A stretch of DNA of 64,000 bases from Amorphophallus konjac (GCA_022559845.1 CM040117.1:147688732-147752731), one strand, 5' to 3'; counted from the first letter of the stretch, positions 11,305 to 23,751 are shown. Translations and numbers: made by a program. The notes: generated by a model from the letters alone, not told the origin.

Positions 11305-11986
11305 AAGACCTCCTTCCTTCGACCCAGATCCTCTCTCTGGATTCAGTGAACAAAAGGCCCCCTTTCTTGCTTTGGCACTAACCCCGTGTCAATGAATAAG
11401 TCACGTCGTTCTCCGACTCCCTGTCAAGATCAATGAATAAACCGATGGCCCAGACCTTCTGTCTGAAGCCATGAACGAAAAGGCCCTCCGTTTGGCACTA
11501 ACCCCGTGTCAGTGAATAAATCACGTCGGTTTCCGACTCCCTATCGGCATCGATGAATAAATCGGTGGCCCAGACCTTCCGTCTGAAGCCATGAATGAAA
11601 AGACCCTTGCTTTGGCACTAACCCCGTGTCAATGAACAAACCACATCGGTCTCTCACTCCGTGTCGACATCGATGAATAAACCGGTGGCCCAGACCTTCC
11701 GTCTGAAGCCATGAACAAAAAGACCCTTGCTTTGGCACTAACCCCGTGTCAATGAATAAATCACGTCAATCTACAACGCTTTGTTGGCACTGATGAATAA
11801 ACCCTTGACTCGAACTTCCCATTCAAACCAATGAACACACAAACTCCACCCGTTCCATTGGGCCTCTTACAAAGCCTTCGGCTCAGACCTCCCATCCGAG
11901 TCGATGAATAAGCAACCTTCCTTAACACAGCACGAGCCACCAATCCTTCTCGGGATCGGCCTCACCCAGTCGGCTTAGGCCTTTCA
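11305..11986 (+). repeat. TAT-B 3' UTR with 120-bp tandem repeats (left part)
   Basis: Units begin at about 11348, 11473, 11593, 11713 and 11833. Each holds three related subunits of about 40 bp starting GAATAAA or GAACAAA. The tail is diverged. After a 29.5-kb interruption by CHR-B the same kind of subunit continues at 41486 (GATGACTAAACCCCTCGCTCG against GATGAATAAACCCTTGACTCG). Just downstream there is a polypurine tract and an LTR start. Tandem repeats before the 3' LTR are known from Tat/Ogre elements, which is why I assign it so. An open minus frame (11541-11738) is only the translated repeat. Confidence 0.6.
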
Positions 11987-13187
11987 TGATGCGGGACGAC
12001 AACGGGACTCGACTCGGACTTGTTGCGACCTTGGGCTCTATAGGACGACGCCACTAAAGAGATGACGCGACCAGCAGCAACACTACAACGCGTCACCTAA
12101 AGAGCTCCAGAAGAGGCGAACATGCCCCAAACAAGAAGCGCTAAACTCACGATCGTCCCCGGCGAGGGAAACGTGACGATCTACATGGTTGAGTAACTGG
12201 CTTTGAGTCTCGGGTGGTCGGCTCACTCTCGTGCTCGGAACGAGTCACGGGACGGGTCTCACACTCACAACTCACAACCGTGATTAAGTATGAACTAGCT
12301 AGAAAAATAACCTACTCACATGCAGCGGCATCTAGAACGCATACTAAACAAGCAAATACGACAAAGAGGGTGGCGAATGTACCTCCACGCTCGGGGCGTA
12401 GGGAAGACGTCCTGGCCAAGTTCCGTGACTCCCGGTATAGTAAATAAAGTTAATTACAGTAGTGATTTTATTGCCCACTCCACGCAGGGAGGTAAAGGGC
12501 TACACAAAAAATGTCGGGAGCACCGAATTAGGTTGACGGGCTGCAAGGTGGCGGGTTCCGGGGGGCGGCGGGCAGCGGCTCCGGTTCTGCAATTTACTGG
12601 CCGGCAGGATAGCGAACACGGACGTCCAAAGGGATGTCGGCCTCCTGGGATCTTCTGAAGTTGGTGGTGCACTGGGATGGTGGCGGAGGGTCCCTGGTCG
12701 ACCCCCGGGAGTGGCGGTTGCTGAAGCTATCCCAAGGTATTTGTTCTGGAATTATCCGGTGACCCTTGTTGCAGGCCAGTCATGAAGCAGAGTTGCGCGC
12801 CTCCACGAAAATGGCTGGCATGACCAGATCCCTCAAAACCTAATCACGATCAGATGGTTGGATCTCCTGTACCAAGCTTTTTACTGAGCTGCTATCTAGA
12901 AATCCTAAAATTTAGGACAGCAGGCCGGAGTTGATGTTGTGGCGGCTTGATGGAGGCACGAACGGAGGCGATGGCGGTGGTGATCCTTGGCAGTAGCAAG
13001 AGGAAGAGAAAGGGAGCAAGATCTCTTAGAAATCTTAAGGTTTCAACCCTAGATCTGAAGAAACTTGGAGGAGGAAGAAGAAGAACAAGTAGAAGGGGAG
13101 AGAGGGGGGGTGCGCCCAAGGCTAATTCTTCATTAATTTGATCAAAATGCCACAAGAGACATTAAATACTAAAACCCTAGACCTAGT
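11987..13187 (-). repeat. CHR-B 3' LTR, distal part
   Basis: It aligns with 39805 to about 41017 and starts TGATGC on the plus strand like that copy. It is cut at CTAGT by TAT-A and resumes at 23960. Confidence 0.85.
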
Positions 13188-13377
13188 TGTAGCGGACCTA
13201 GGGTCACGGGATTAGTCCCACATCGGATGTTGAGAAATCAACCGAGTGCTTATAAAGAAGGTCTTCACCTCTTAACCCAAGAGGGCCCTTTTACAAGGAC
13301 AAAACCCTAGCCGCCCTCCGGCGTGGCGGGGACAATACCTCTTGGGGACACCAAAAAAGGTTCATCTCGCATCTACA
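13188..13377 (+). repeat. TAT-A 5' LTR
   Basis: 190 bp, TGTAGCGGACC to CATCTACA. The copy at 23765-23954 is the same length with two substitutions (in AATCAACCGAG and GCTTATAAAG). Very short for a Tat element. TATAAAG at 13251-13257 is the likely TATA box. Confidence 0.93.
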
Positions 13378-13380
13378 AAG

Positions 13381-13396
13381 TGGCGCCGTCTGTGGG
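13381..13396 (+). other. TAT-A primer binding site
   Basis: TGGCGCCGTCTGTGGG starts three bases after the LTR. The TGGCGCCGT start is common in Tat and Athila elements. I do not assign the tRNA with certainty. Confidence 0.7.
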
Positions 13397-13415
13397 AAAC
13401 GCACGAAGAGTCAAG

Positions 13416-16400
13416 ATGGTAAGAAAAAGCTCAGGGAGGAGATCCTCCGGCGGGGCAGGTAAGGCTGTGGCGGCGGCGGGAGGCGCCCCCTCTAGGGTCT
13501 CACAGAGTCCCCCCTCCAACGCCAGCGTCCCCACCAACGGGCCACCACCCCCCCCGGCGGAGACAGGGGCACCCCTCGACGGTGGCGCCAACGCCTTCCA
13601 GGCCCTCAACGAAAAGATGGACGTCCTCGTGGAGCTCATGAGGGCCCAGGCGGCCCGGGACGCGAGGTCCCGCGCCCCGTCAGGAAGTCCCCCTCGAAGG
13701 AGTGCAACGTAGCACACCGCCGGAGGCCGCTTCACCCTCCGCGGCCGACAGCTCCTCCGCAAAGACGTCGGAGGACCCTCGCAAGCTCCGCCTGCGGAGC
13801 AAGAGGCTTCCTCCACGCCGAGGAGAGGGAAGCAGGGAGCGAGGCCGCCGCGCCCGGGCACCAGTGCTCCTGGAGATCGCCACGACGCCCCCCCCAGCCC
13901 CACGGCGCGGCCACAGCCGGAACTGTCTCTCCGGCTACGAGATTTTGAAAGACGGTTCGCAGAGCAAGAGCGCGCCCTGCAGGAGACCTCTTTCCCGGAG
14001 GACGAGGAGAAATCCCCTTTCTCCGAATACATCTTGAAGGCAGAGGTCTCTCCTAGAGCCTCCATCCCAACCTTCAAGCTCTACGACGGCCAGGGCGACC
14101 CAGCCGACCACTACGATAGCTTCGACGCCCTGGTGACCCTGCATGGAACGCCGGATCCCATCAAATGCCGAGCCTTCGCGGCCACCCTGGTCCAAGGCGC
14201 TCAGGCATGGTTCCGGGCCCTCGCCCCGGGGTCCATTCGAGACTTCAGGCAATTCGGGCGAATTTTCAAGGAGAACTTCGCCGGTAGCGCCCCCCCAAGG
14301 TCAGTAGCGGGGCTCCTGGCTCTCAAACAGGCGCAAGGGGAGAGGCTCCGGACTTACGTCCACCGATTTAAATCGGAAGCCCTTAGGATCCCCCGCCTGG
14401 ATGTGGCCTCAGCCACAACCGCACTGACCGGGGGCACCCAGGATGAGAATCTCCGCCGCGAGCTTGTCCTCCACCCTCCCTCGACCCTTGCCGAGCTAGT
14501 GACTCTGGCACTGCGCCACGCTGAGTGCGAAGAAGTACTCAGCGCCTGCCGAGACGCAACCGGCTCGGGTCGGGAGGGGGACAAAAAGTGGACCTCCGAG
14601 CCAAACCCCGGCTCGAGTAAGAAGCACGATCGAGAAGGAGAGCGCAAGAGAAAGTATGAGCGGTATACCCCCTTGACCGCACCAGTCTACGAGATCTATG
14701 AAGACATCAAAGACTCGGGACTTCTCCGCCAGCCCGAGCCAATGAGGTCGAAGAACCGTAAGCGGGACAGGCATTGCCTGTTCCACGGCGACCACGGGCA
14801 CCACACCGGAGATTGCCATCAGCTCCAGGACGAGATCGAGCGCCTCATCCGTCTGGGGCATCTAGCCCGGTTCACGACCGGGCACAAAGAAGACCGAGAC
14901 GCCGCAGAGGAGATCGACAACGCTCCCCGAGGGGTCCACATCAACGTCATCTCCGGAGGGGCGGCATCGGGTGGCGACACCAGCCAAGGAAGGAAACGTC
15001 ATGCCGAGCGGGCCAGCCAAGCCTTAGAGCCTCCCAGAGGTCCGCCGATGGAGCCCCAGGTCATAGTCTTCTCCGACCAAGACCTGGAAGGGCTGAGCAC
15101 CCCGCATGACGATGCCCTCATTATCTCGGCCATGATAAATCACTGTAATGTAGATAGGATTTTGGTTGATAATGGGAGCGCCCCCGATGTATTATCTTAT
15201 GACTATTTTCTCAAGATGGGGGAAGACCCATCCAAGCTCCGCCCGATCCGAACACCCCTTAGCGGGTTTAATGGCCTGGCCACCTACCCCGAGGGAGCCC
15301 TAAGCCTGCCGGTCACTATCGGCACTCCACCCAAAACCGTTACGGTCATAGTGGACTTCATAGTGATTAAAGGTATGATAGCGTACAACGCCATTTTCGG
15401 CCGAAAATTTCTCAGCCGAATAAAGGCCGTACCATCTAACTATCACCAAAAAATGAAGTTTCCCACCAAAAATGGGTTGGGGGAAGTCTGAGGTAACCAG
15501 GCCACGGCTAGAAGGTGCTACAATATCTCGGTGGAAGCCTCAAGGCCGGACGGGAAGGATAAGGGCCCCAGGGGAGTCGAAGGAAAAGCCGTGACCACCG
15601 AGCCCGGTGGTGAATTATTAATGGTATTCCTGAACGACGACCCGGCCCTTGGAGTAAGGATCGGTGCCGACCTACCACCGAAGGAATAGCAGCAATACAA
15701 GGAGTTTCTTTCTGGGTACGTCCGGGTCTTCGCTTGGTCCGATGATCAACTCCCTGGTATACCAGAGGAAACTGTGATGCACAAGCTTAACCTCGATGCC
15801 ACCGTGAGACCCGTACAGCAGCGGAGGAGGAAGCATGCGCCCGAGAAACAGGTGATCATCAAGGCGCAGGTCACCAAGGGACAAGAGACTGGTCTTTTCA
15901 GACCGGTCCTGTACCCAACGTGGCTAGCCAACGTCGTCCTGGTGCCAAAGACCACCGGCAAGTGGCGAATGTGCATAGACTTCACCGATCTGAACAAGGC
16001 CACCCCCAAGGACTGCTATCCGCTACCGAGCATCGACCAACTGGTTGACTCAACCTCGGGCAACGAGATACTCAGTTTCCTGGATGCCTATTCGAGTTAT
16101 CATCAGATCCGAATGAACCCTGAAGATGTCGAGAGGACCGCCTTCATCACCGACTACGGCGTGTACTGCTACACCCGGATGCCCTTCGGATTGAAGAATG
16201 CTGGAGCCACATACCAGCGACTGGTCAACCATATGTTCGAGGGACAGTTAGGTCGGAACGTCGAGGCCTACATCGACGACATGCTCGTCAAGACCCCGAG
16301 GGCCCAAGACCACTTCACCGACCTCGCCGAGACTTTCGGCACCCTCTTGAAGTACTGCATGAAGCTCAACCCCGCCAAGTGCACCTTTGGGGTAAGATCC

Positions 16401-18830
16401 GGGAAGTTCCTGGGTTTCCTGGTCACTCAGCGAGGGATCGAAGCCAACCCCGATAAGGTCCAGGCCATCCTGGACATGCGCCCGCCCGCGTGTATTAAAG
16501 ACGTCCAGCGTCTAACGGGGCCTGTCGCTGCTCTCAGTCGTTTCCTGTCCCGTGCGGCCGAACGATGCTTGCCCTTCTTCAAGCTGATGAGGGGGCCCAA
16601 GGTAGCATCTGCCACGTTCGCATGGGATGGGGAATGCCAGACAGCGTTCATCGAGCTCAAAGAGTTCCTGGCTTCGCCCCCGGTGCTTTCCAAGCTCGTC
16701 CCGGGCGAGGTCTTGTTGCTCTATCTCTCGGCGACGCCGTCAACGGTCAGCTCGGTCCTAGTCAGAAATGACTCGGGAGTCGAGAGGCCGGTCTACTACA
16801 CCAGCAAGGTGCTCAACGAGGCCGAGCGGAGGTACCCCGCAACTGAGAAACTCGTGCTAGCGTTGGTTACCTCCGCAAGGCGCCTCCGACCCTACTTCTA
16901 GGGGCATCCCATCATAGTGCTAACCGGCGAGCCACTGAAGAAGATTCTGGCCCACCCCGAAGCCTCGGGGTGACTTGTCAAATGGGCCATCATGCTCGGG
17001 GCATACGACATCTCGTATCGGCCACGATCAGCTATCAAAGGGCAAGCGCTCGCCGACTTCATCGCCGAGAGCACCGTTCCGGTCGAGGACAGGCCTCCGA
17101 CAGCAACTGGGCCAACCTGGGAGCTGTTCGTCGATGGATCGTCCAACTCGGTCGGTAGCGGCGCAGGGATCCTCCTAAGGTCCCCTGAAGGAATAGAGTT
17201 GCAATACGCCCTAAAGTTCAACTTCTTGGCATCCAACAATGCTTCCGAGTACGAGGCCCTTATCTCGGGGGCCCGCATGGCCCGACGGTTGGGGGCTGAG
17301 CGAGTCAGGATCCACACCGACTCCCAGCTAGTTGCAAGCCAGATCAGTGGCGAGTACGAAGCTCGGGAGGCACCTATGATCAAATACCTCCAGTTGGTCC
17401 GGAGCCTGGCCCAGCAGTTCGAGGAGTTCGAGGTAGTCCGAATAGCTCGGGAGCAAAACTCTCGGTCGGACGCCCTCTCCCGACTGGCCTCCTCCCTAGA
17501 CCCGGAAGGTACACGATCGGTCCTCCTAGAAGAGCTAGAGCGCCCGAGCATGGACTCGGAGCTCCTCGCCATTGACTCGGCCACTCCCGACGGCTGGCGC
17601 TCCCCCTACCTATCCTGGCTACGAGACTCCCAGGAACCCTCCGACCCTCGAGAAGCCCGCCGGATGAAGTACCAGGCTCGGCGCTTCGTCATCCTCGACA
17701 ACGCTCTCTACCGAAGATCGTTCTTCGGGCCCCTTCTGAAGTGTCTCGGCCCCGACGAAGCGAGCCAAGCTATTGAAGAGATTCATCGAGGCCTGTGCGG
17801 AGCACATTCGGGAGGTCGGTCGCTGGCCAGAATCCTGCTAAGGCAAGGATACTGGTGGCCGACCCTACAGCGCGACTGCACGGCTTACGTACAACATTGC
17901 GACCGTTGCCAGCGATTCGACCATTTGGTCCACCAGCCGGCCACGGAACTTGTCACCCTTACCGAGCCCTACCCTTTCGCTCGGTGGGGGATCGACATCC
18001 TTGGGCCATTCCCAACGGCTCAATCCCAGAAGAAGTTCATCATCGTCGCCATCGACTACTTCACCAAGTGGATCGAGGCTGAAGCAACAGCAAGGATCAC
18101 CGAGACAGTCGTCTGGGGTTTCGTATGGAAATCGATCATTTATCGCTTCCGCGTCCCCCGAGTGATAGTGAGCGATAACGGGCGGCAATTCGACTCTCGA
18201 TACTTCCGAGACAGATGTGCCGACCTAAATATCCGCAACCACTTCACCTCGGTCGCCCACCCTCAGGCCAACGGGCTGGTTGAAAATGCCAACAAGACCA
18301 TCTTGAAGGGCATAAAAACCAGACTCGGCAAGGCTAAGGGTAGCTGGCTCGAGGAACTGCCTAGCGTACTATGGTCTCACCGAACGACCCCCAGAACGGC
18401 AACCGGTGAGACCCCTTTTCAACTGGTATATGGCACCGAAGCCGTCGTTCCGTTAGAAATCGCCAATCCGTCTCTCTGAGTGATCAGCTTTTTGCCCGAG
18501 GCAAACGAGCAGAAGCTGCTCGAGAACCTCGACCTGGCAAACGAACTCCGAGAGATCGCGAACATCTGAGCTACGGAATACCAGCGCCGCCTCACTCGGT
18601 ACTACAACGCCAAGGTCCGAGGCAGACAATTCCGACCAGGGGACTTCGTTCTCAGGAAGACCGAAGCATCTCGACCACTGGAGGCGGCGGGCAAGCTATC
18701 CCCCAACTGGGAAGGCCCCTACCGAGTGATCGAGACGCTCGGGAAAGGTGCGTACAGGTTAGCCACAATGGAAGGGGAACCCATTCCCCGGACATGGAAT
18801 GCAACCACACTACGCAGATTTTATTTCTGA
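13416..18830 (+). pseudogene. TAT-A gag-pro-pol polyprotein, seven stops, no frameshift
   Basis: From the ATG at 13416 to the stop at 18828-18830 one frame encodes, in order: a Gly/Pro-rich N-terminus, gag (PTFKLYDGQGDPADHY near 14070), a zinc motif CLFHGDHGHHTGDC (about 14776), protease (ILVDNGSAPDVL near 15163), reverse transcriptase (MPFGLKNAGATYQRL, catalytic YIDD near 16270), RNase H, a second Tat-type RNase H (LFVDGSS, HTDSQL) from about 17120, and integrase with an HHCC finger, then Asp, Asp and Glu in IDILGPF, VSDNGRQF and GLVENANK. Stops lie at 13710, 15489, 15687, 16899, 16971, 18477 and 18567. Most replace Arg CGA or Gln CAG by comparison with the family, as expected from decay of methylated cytosine. 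All catalytic motifs I checked are otherwise present. Confidence 0.9.
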
Positions 18831-20214
18831 ATACTGTATCAACAAATCGGGTAAAATAAACCCCCTTATCCTTCGCATTCATTCAAGATAACTGTTGGTA
18901 CATCAGAAAGGCAACTGCCAATACATTACATAGTGAAAAGCAAAAATCCGTCTAGCACCGCGGCAAACGGCCATCACCCGGCCGACCCGGTCTTGACCTT
19001 CTCGCATCCAGCCACTGACTCTGCCTCGCGTAGAAACTGGCTCGAACAAGAGATGGTCGACCCAGTTGGCTCGGGTGGACCGTGACAAAGGTGACAGAGG
19101 GACAGCAAGGAGAAGGCCACCTTTCACACAAGGAAGGCTACCTTCCAAGTTGGCAACAACCTGGAAAAAGGAACGCCGTGAAGGTCTCCTCTCCGCCAAA
19201 CTACCAACTCTTTGGAGGCGAACATAAAGCAAGCAGCCCCCGAAGAGTGAAAGAAATGAAGAACAAAAGAGAGAGAAAGAGGCTGCGGACAGGGGCGAGG
19301 AAGGGACTGGAGCCGCCTCCTCCCCTCCCACGGAGGGGAATGGCGGCCGGCATCCCTAACTCCCCCATCCGCCCTCCATCTCGGCGTCCGCCCGGAAGCC
19401 TCACCGGAGCCAAGAGGAGGCAAACGACGTGCCCCCGCACGTCGAAGCCCTCTCCAGATCTGTGCGGCGACCGTCGGACCCGTCTCATGCACGCGCGGCG
19501 ACCGTGGGACCCGACCGATATTCCAGGACAGCTGGAACCGGCCGCTCCCCGTCGTCTGCAGCGTCACCTTCTGAAAGGTCCTCCATGCTCTGATCGCGGC
19601 GGCGCTACGCAGAGTGAAGACGAGGGAATAAGAGCAGACCACCGGCGAGAGTCCTAAGTGTTAAGAGGGAAGGAGCACCCTTCGGTCCTTTTTATAGGCC
19701 AAGGGAGGCCACGCTCCTTAAATGACTCCCCCCTCGAAAACACGCTATAGGACCTCCTCTGAAAGATCACCTCAAATTCCTCGGTCCCCACCCTAGCGGG
19801 ATTCGCGAAGCACCTCGACTTTCAAAGCATGGTAATACGGAAGGACGCCCGCAAGAAGTCTCCCGAATCGACGTGCGAAAACGGCGCAAAAGATATCGGC
19901 ACTTTCCAACTGCCCCGATACGCCAACCAAACCACAGCAAAGATAGCGATCAAATAAAGTAAGTCATTTATTGCCTCTCATAAAAACCTCTTACAAAAGG
20001 AAAGACAGACAAAAAGGGGAAGAGGCAAAATGAAGTTACATCAGGCCTCGGGCCCACTTTGAAGCTCGGGAACAGCAGTAGGGGACGCGTCACCCCCGGT
20101 ACACTCGGCGACGGCCGGCCCGGACACTGACCTCGCCTGTGCGAGAACTGTCCCGGTCGTGAGCCCTCCCGAGGCCTCCGGAGCTGGTGACCCCGCTGGA
20201 GGCGACTCCTCCGG
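18831..20214. other. TAT-A spacer between pol and the antisense gene
   Basis: GC-rich sequence with overlapping open frames on both strands (for example 19082-19657 plus, 19124-19642 minus). They show no domain I recognise and look like products of base composition. A TATA-like box on the minus strand lies near 19690. Function unknown. Confidence 0.5.
19688..19701 (-). promoter_or_regulatory. TATA-like box, minus strand
   Basis: Minus strand CCTATAAAAAGG, a strong TATA match inside the spacer. It points away from the antisense gene, so it cannot drive it. It may be part of an old LTR promoter. Confidence 0.35.
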
Positions 20215-22643
20215 TTATTCCCCGGCCGAAGATGAGGAGCTGGAATCTGACTCGTCCGAGTCATAACTCTGGCCATAAGGAAAATCACCCCCGGCAAGGT
20301 GCTCATTGGCATAGTTCATCGCCCGGCGATAGCCCTGCCTGAACCCCTTTCGAGCACCCCGGCGGAGCGCTACCTCGTAGTAGGGTAGGGCAGCTGCAAT
20401 CAGGTCGGCCGAGTAAGCTTCCGAGCCTTTATAGCGCTCGATCGCCTCCGCCTCGACCTGCCCGTCCCGAACCCGCTCCGCCTCGGCCGCATGCTCTTCC
20501 GCCCTCACCAGACGCTCCTCCAGCTCGGTCATCCTCTGCTCAGCTTCGATCATCCGACCCTCCGCCCGGGCTCGGTCCGCCTCGGCCTCAGCGCGAAGGC
20601 GCTCCGCGTCCTCCGCCCGATCCTGCAGCTCGTCGCGCTCAAGCTCCCAGAGGCTATCCAGCTCGATGTGACGTTGACGCTCGTCTTCTAGACGTTTGCT
20701 CTTCCTCTCGAGCGATTCTTGGGCCCTTGTCAGCTGCTCGGCCAGCACCTCGGCTTCCCGTCGGCTCGACCGCGCCAACTCCCTGAATGCGAGGAACTCC
20801 CGCCGGAGCCCCTCGTGCTCCCCCTCGAGCCGAGCTAGTTTCCCCTCGCATCCACCAAGGGTCCAGGCGAGCTTCGACCGCTCCGCCTCCGTCCGGGCGT
20901 GCGCCTCTGCCATCACGGCCGCTGTCTGAGCTATGACCAGGCCGCCCTCCATCAGGATGTCAAGGACCCCGACAGGAGTGCTGCACTTTTCTCCCCCCCT
21001 CGTCCTATCGGCGATCGACCGGTAGAGCCAGTACAGGTCACCCGAGACACCGAGCCTGACCAGAGGTTCCGGCAAAGGGGACTGCTCCACCCTGGGCACC
21101 CCGCCAGAAGGCCCTGTTGTGGCGGCGAAACCAACCGCCCTACGCGCCACGGTCGGTTGGGGTTGCAACGCCTCCCCGGGCGAACCCCCACCCTCGACCG
21201 GCGCCGTGGGATCAACCGCACCAGAAGCTGCCGGCACTTGGGGTTGCGACGCCTCCGCGGGCGAACCCCCATCCGCGCCGACCGAACCCTCGGTCCCAGC
21301 GCCGGCCACGCCGGCATCGGCCCCTTCTGTCCCTACAGAGGGGAGAGCCGACCCATCACCTCCCTCTGCGGGGCCCCTGGTCTCCTCGGCCCCTTCTCGC
21401 TCGGCGGATGGGAGAGCCAGCCCGGAAGGGTCGGCCCCATCCTGCCCCCGAGGGGGGAGTGCCGCCGAGCCAGAATCGCCCCCGACGGCAGTAGGAAGAC
21501 CGGCTTTCCTGGCCCTCTTCCTGGCCTTCGCGGCCTCCCGCAGTTTCCCCACCAGGGGATCCTTGCGCTTCAGACCAGTCGATCGAGAAGACCCCTCGGA
21601 GGCCGCCCCCTTGCCCTTATCTCGGGCATTGACGTGACCCACCGGGGCATCAGGCTCATCGGCTGCCGAGTCATCTCCCAGATCGATGACCTCGGCCGCC
21701 TCCTCCAAAGGCTCCCGCCTCACGTCTGCAGCAAGAAGAAGCCCCGGTCAGGAGGAGACAAAAAGAGCTACCACCCCAGAAAAAGAGCCTCAAGAGCCGT
21801 ACCTGACGACGTCAACCGCGAGAGAAGACACCGTTCGATGTTCTCCGGCGTCACCAGCTCCTCGGTCGATTGGCGATTCTCCAGCAGACGGGCAGCCTGC
21901 TGCTCCACGTGGGGAGGGAACTCCTCCTGGCGAGAGGGCAGATTCGGGTGAAAGTTGGGTGAGGTCCGGCATCTCCAGATCTCGTCCGTCGCCACCGCCT
22001 TCACCCAGAAGAATTGGGTCTTCCACCCCTTGTGCGAGGAGTCCTTCGCCGCAAGCGAGATGCAGCTCCTGTTCCTCCGCGCCTGGATGAAGTAGAAGCC
22101 TTTCCCAGCCTGCGGGTGCGCTTTCAACTCAAAGAAGAAGTGGAAGAGGTCCAGAGAAGGGTAGATGTCGCGCTGGCGACACAGAATCCCGAAGGCCGAA
22201 AGAAGAAGATAGGAGTTGGCCACCAACTGAATAGGTGCCAATTGAAAAAAATTGAGAAGCTGCAGCACGTAAGGATCGAAAGGAAGCCGAAATCCGCTCT
22301 TCCAAGCCAGAAGGAAGGTGCAAATAAGCCCAGCACGATCATCCAAACTCGTCTCGTATGGAGTGGCGGCAACAAAGCTATAGCGGAGAGGCAGACGGAA
22401 ACGGTGCTCTAACCTCCTCACCTCCGTCTCCCCCAACTCGCTACAGTTGGGGACGGGTTCCCGCCTCACCGGCACAGGCTCCGGGCTCCGGTCCGCCATC
22501 GAGTCGAGAGAAGATCCCTCGCACGAGCTTGAAGACTCCGGGGGAGAAGGAAGCTGCCGGATCGCCTCCGCGGTTATCCTCGCCAACTCTTCGAACGCCG
22601 CCGCAAGGCTCCGCGTCTCCGCTGTGCTCTCACGGCGCATCAA
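20215..22643 (-). CDS. TAT-A antisense gene, two exons
   Basis: Runs opposite to gag-pol. Exon 1 (22643-21803) has a Glu/Ser-rich start and then a segment with RFRLPLRYSF, LPFDPYVLQLLNFFQLAP and LVANSYLLLSAFGILC. This resembles the 'putative gypsy-type transposon' (Transposase_28) proteins that Tat elements often encode in antisense. Exon 2 (21725-20215) is acidic, then a long Arg/Glu/Ala coiled coil, then EAYSADLIAAALPYYEVALRRG and a Ser-rich acidic end. The intron 21802-21726 has GT...AG ends and a pyrimidine-rich acceptor. Splicing falls in phase 1 and keeps the frame, giving about 783 residues without a stop. Its role is unknown; despite the family name no transposase chemistry is shown. 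Unlike gag-pol it has no nonsense codon. Confidence 0.75.
21726..21802 (-). other. Predicted 77-nt intron of the antisense gene
   Basis: Donor GTACGG after ...TCAG. Acceptor TTCTTCTTGCTGCAG. Unspliced, exon 1 meets a stop at 21768. Spliced, a Gly/Asp codon is formed across the junction and reading continues as VRREPLEEAAEV. Confidence 0.7.
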
Positions 22644-23404
22644 GAAGCAAGGAAAGCCTAAAACCCTGGAAGCCTAGAACGATGAACAGCGCCCCTTAAA
22701 AAACCCCTGAGGGTGGCAGCGTGCCGTTCCGTGCTCCGAGAAAAAGGGGGGCCCCTTCGCTTCCAATCCGTCAGGATCATCATTATGGGCCTCGGCGACC
22801 GCTATAAGCGGCTCCACAACGCCAACGGAATTCCACCCACCTGAGCCACGCCGGTCCAAAGCCTCGAAAAACTACTCATCCGAGCCGCCTTGGCTCGGGA
22901 GTAGGAGGGGGACAAGTGGAGAGGGGGATTTCCGTAGCCCACCACAAAGGCAGCCCAACAAGACCCACACGGTCCAACTAGGCGAGCCCGCCCGAGTGAT
23001 AGCCCGCTGGGCCCACTCAGGGAAGAAAAGCCCAATAAATAAAGACTCGAGGAACCAACTCTCCCCGGCGGCCTTCTAGGCTCGGAGGGCCCGAGACAGC
23101 GGTCAGGTCCCAAGGAAGGTCCGGTCTAAAAGCCCTCTCCTCACCCGAGGGAGACAGGCTCCAGCCGACCTATCCGACCCCACCTTCGCCGGGCCATCGC
23201 TCAGACCAGAGCTAGCCTCCCCGAAGCTCGGTAAGACCGTTTGATTAATCCGTAGGTACGGCCGTTCAGAGTCCTCCGCCGACGGGAGAGTCAGGGGTGC
23301 CGCCGGACTCCAAGGGGATAACGTCCCCACGATCCGGCCATAAAAGCCCCCGCTGAAGACGTAACTCCCGCCGGGAAGCCCTCAGCTCACCGGACTCTTA
23401 AAAG
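22644..23404. other. TAT-A spacer upstream of the antisense gene
   Basis: GC-rich, with only short overlapping frames. It should hold the promoter of the antisense gene, but I see no clear TATA box on the minus strand. Nothing else recognised. Confidence 0.4.
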
Positions 23405-23751
23405 GTGACGCACTATTTAAGCAAGGGATACCCTCCGGAAGATGGTAAGATGAACTAGGCATTCACATACCCTAAGCTCCTGAGCACGATTCGCTTCACC
23501 CTTTGGTGGAGAGGATTCTCGCGCATCAGCTCTCTCCTCCCCCCATTATCACTTCCACCATCGCTCTACTGACTTAGCCATCGGAGGGTTTACCCCAGGG
23601 AGATCCCCTGGGCCCTCTGACACGTTTCCCTCTCTTGCAGATTCATCTTCTGGTGATCCACAGCCCGCTCAGGACCCAGTGCGAGATTCCGCCTCTTCAT
23701 CTGGCGCCATCTGTGGGAACCCTGAGCTCTCGCGCACTCGCTTGCCTTCTC
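23405..23751 (+). repeat. Internal LTR-end-like segment with a second primer-site-like sequence
   Basis: Contains TATTTAAGC near 23411, a long leader-like stretch with TCTCTTGCAG near 23638, and TGGCGCCATCTGTGGG at 23702-23717, which differs from the real primer site by one base. It lies just before the 3' LTR, where no primer site is expected. Likely a fossil LTR/leader junction from a related Tat element. Confidence 0.5.

Noticed and set aside
11541..11738. Repetitive 65-residue protein on the minus strand
   Set aside because: The 120-bp repeat is a multiple of three, so it stays open by chance. It is tandem repeat DNA.
19082..19657. Reading frames on both strands between pol and the antisense gene
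   Set aside because: Open only because of GC-rich composition. No recognisable domain or conserved start.
20899..21951. Long plus-strand reading frame opposite the antisense gene
   Set aside because: Shadow of the GC-rich minus-strand gene; Arg/Pro-rich without domain.
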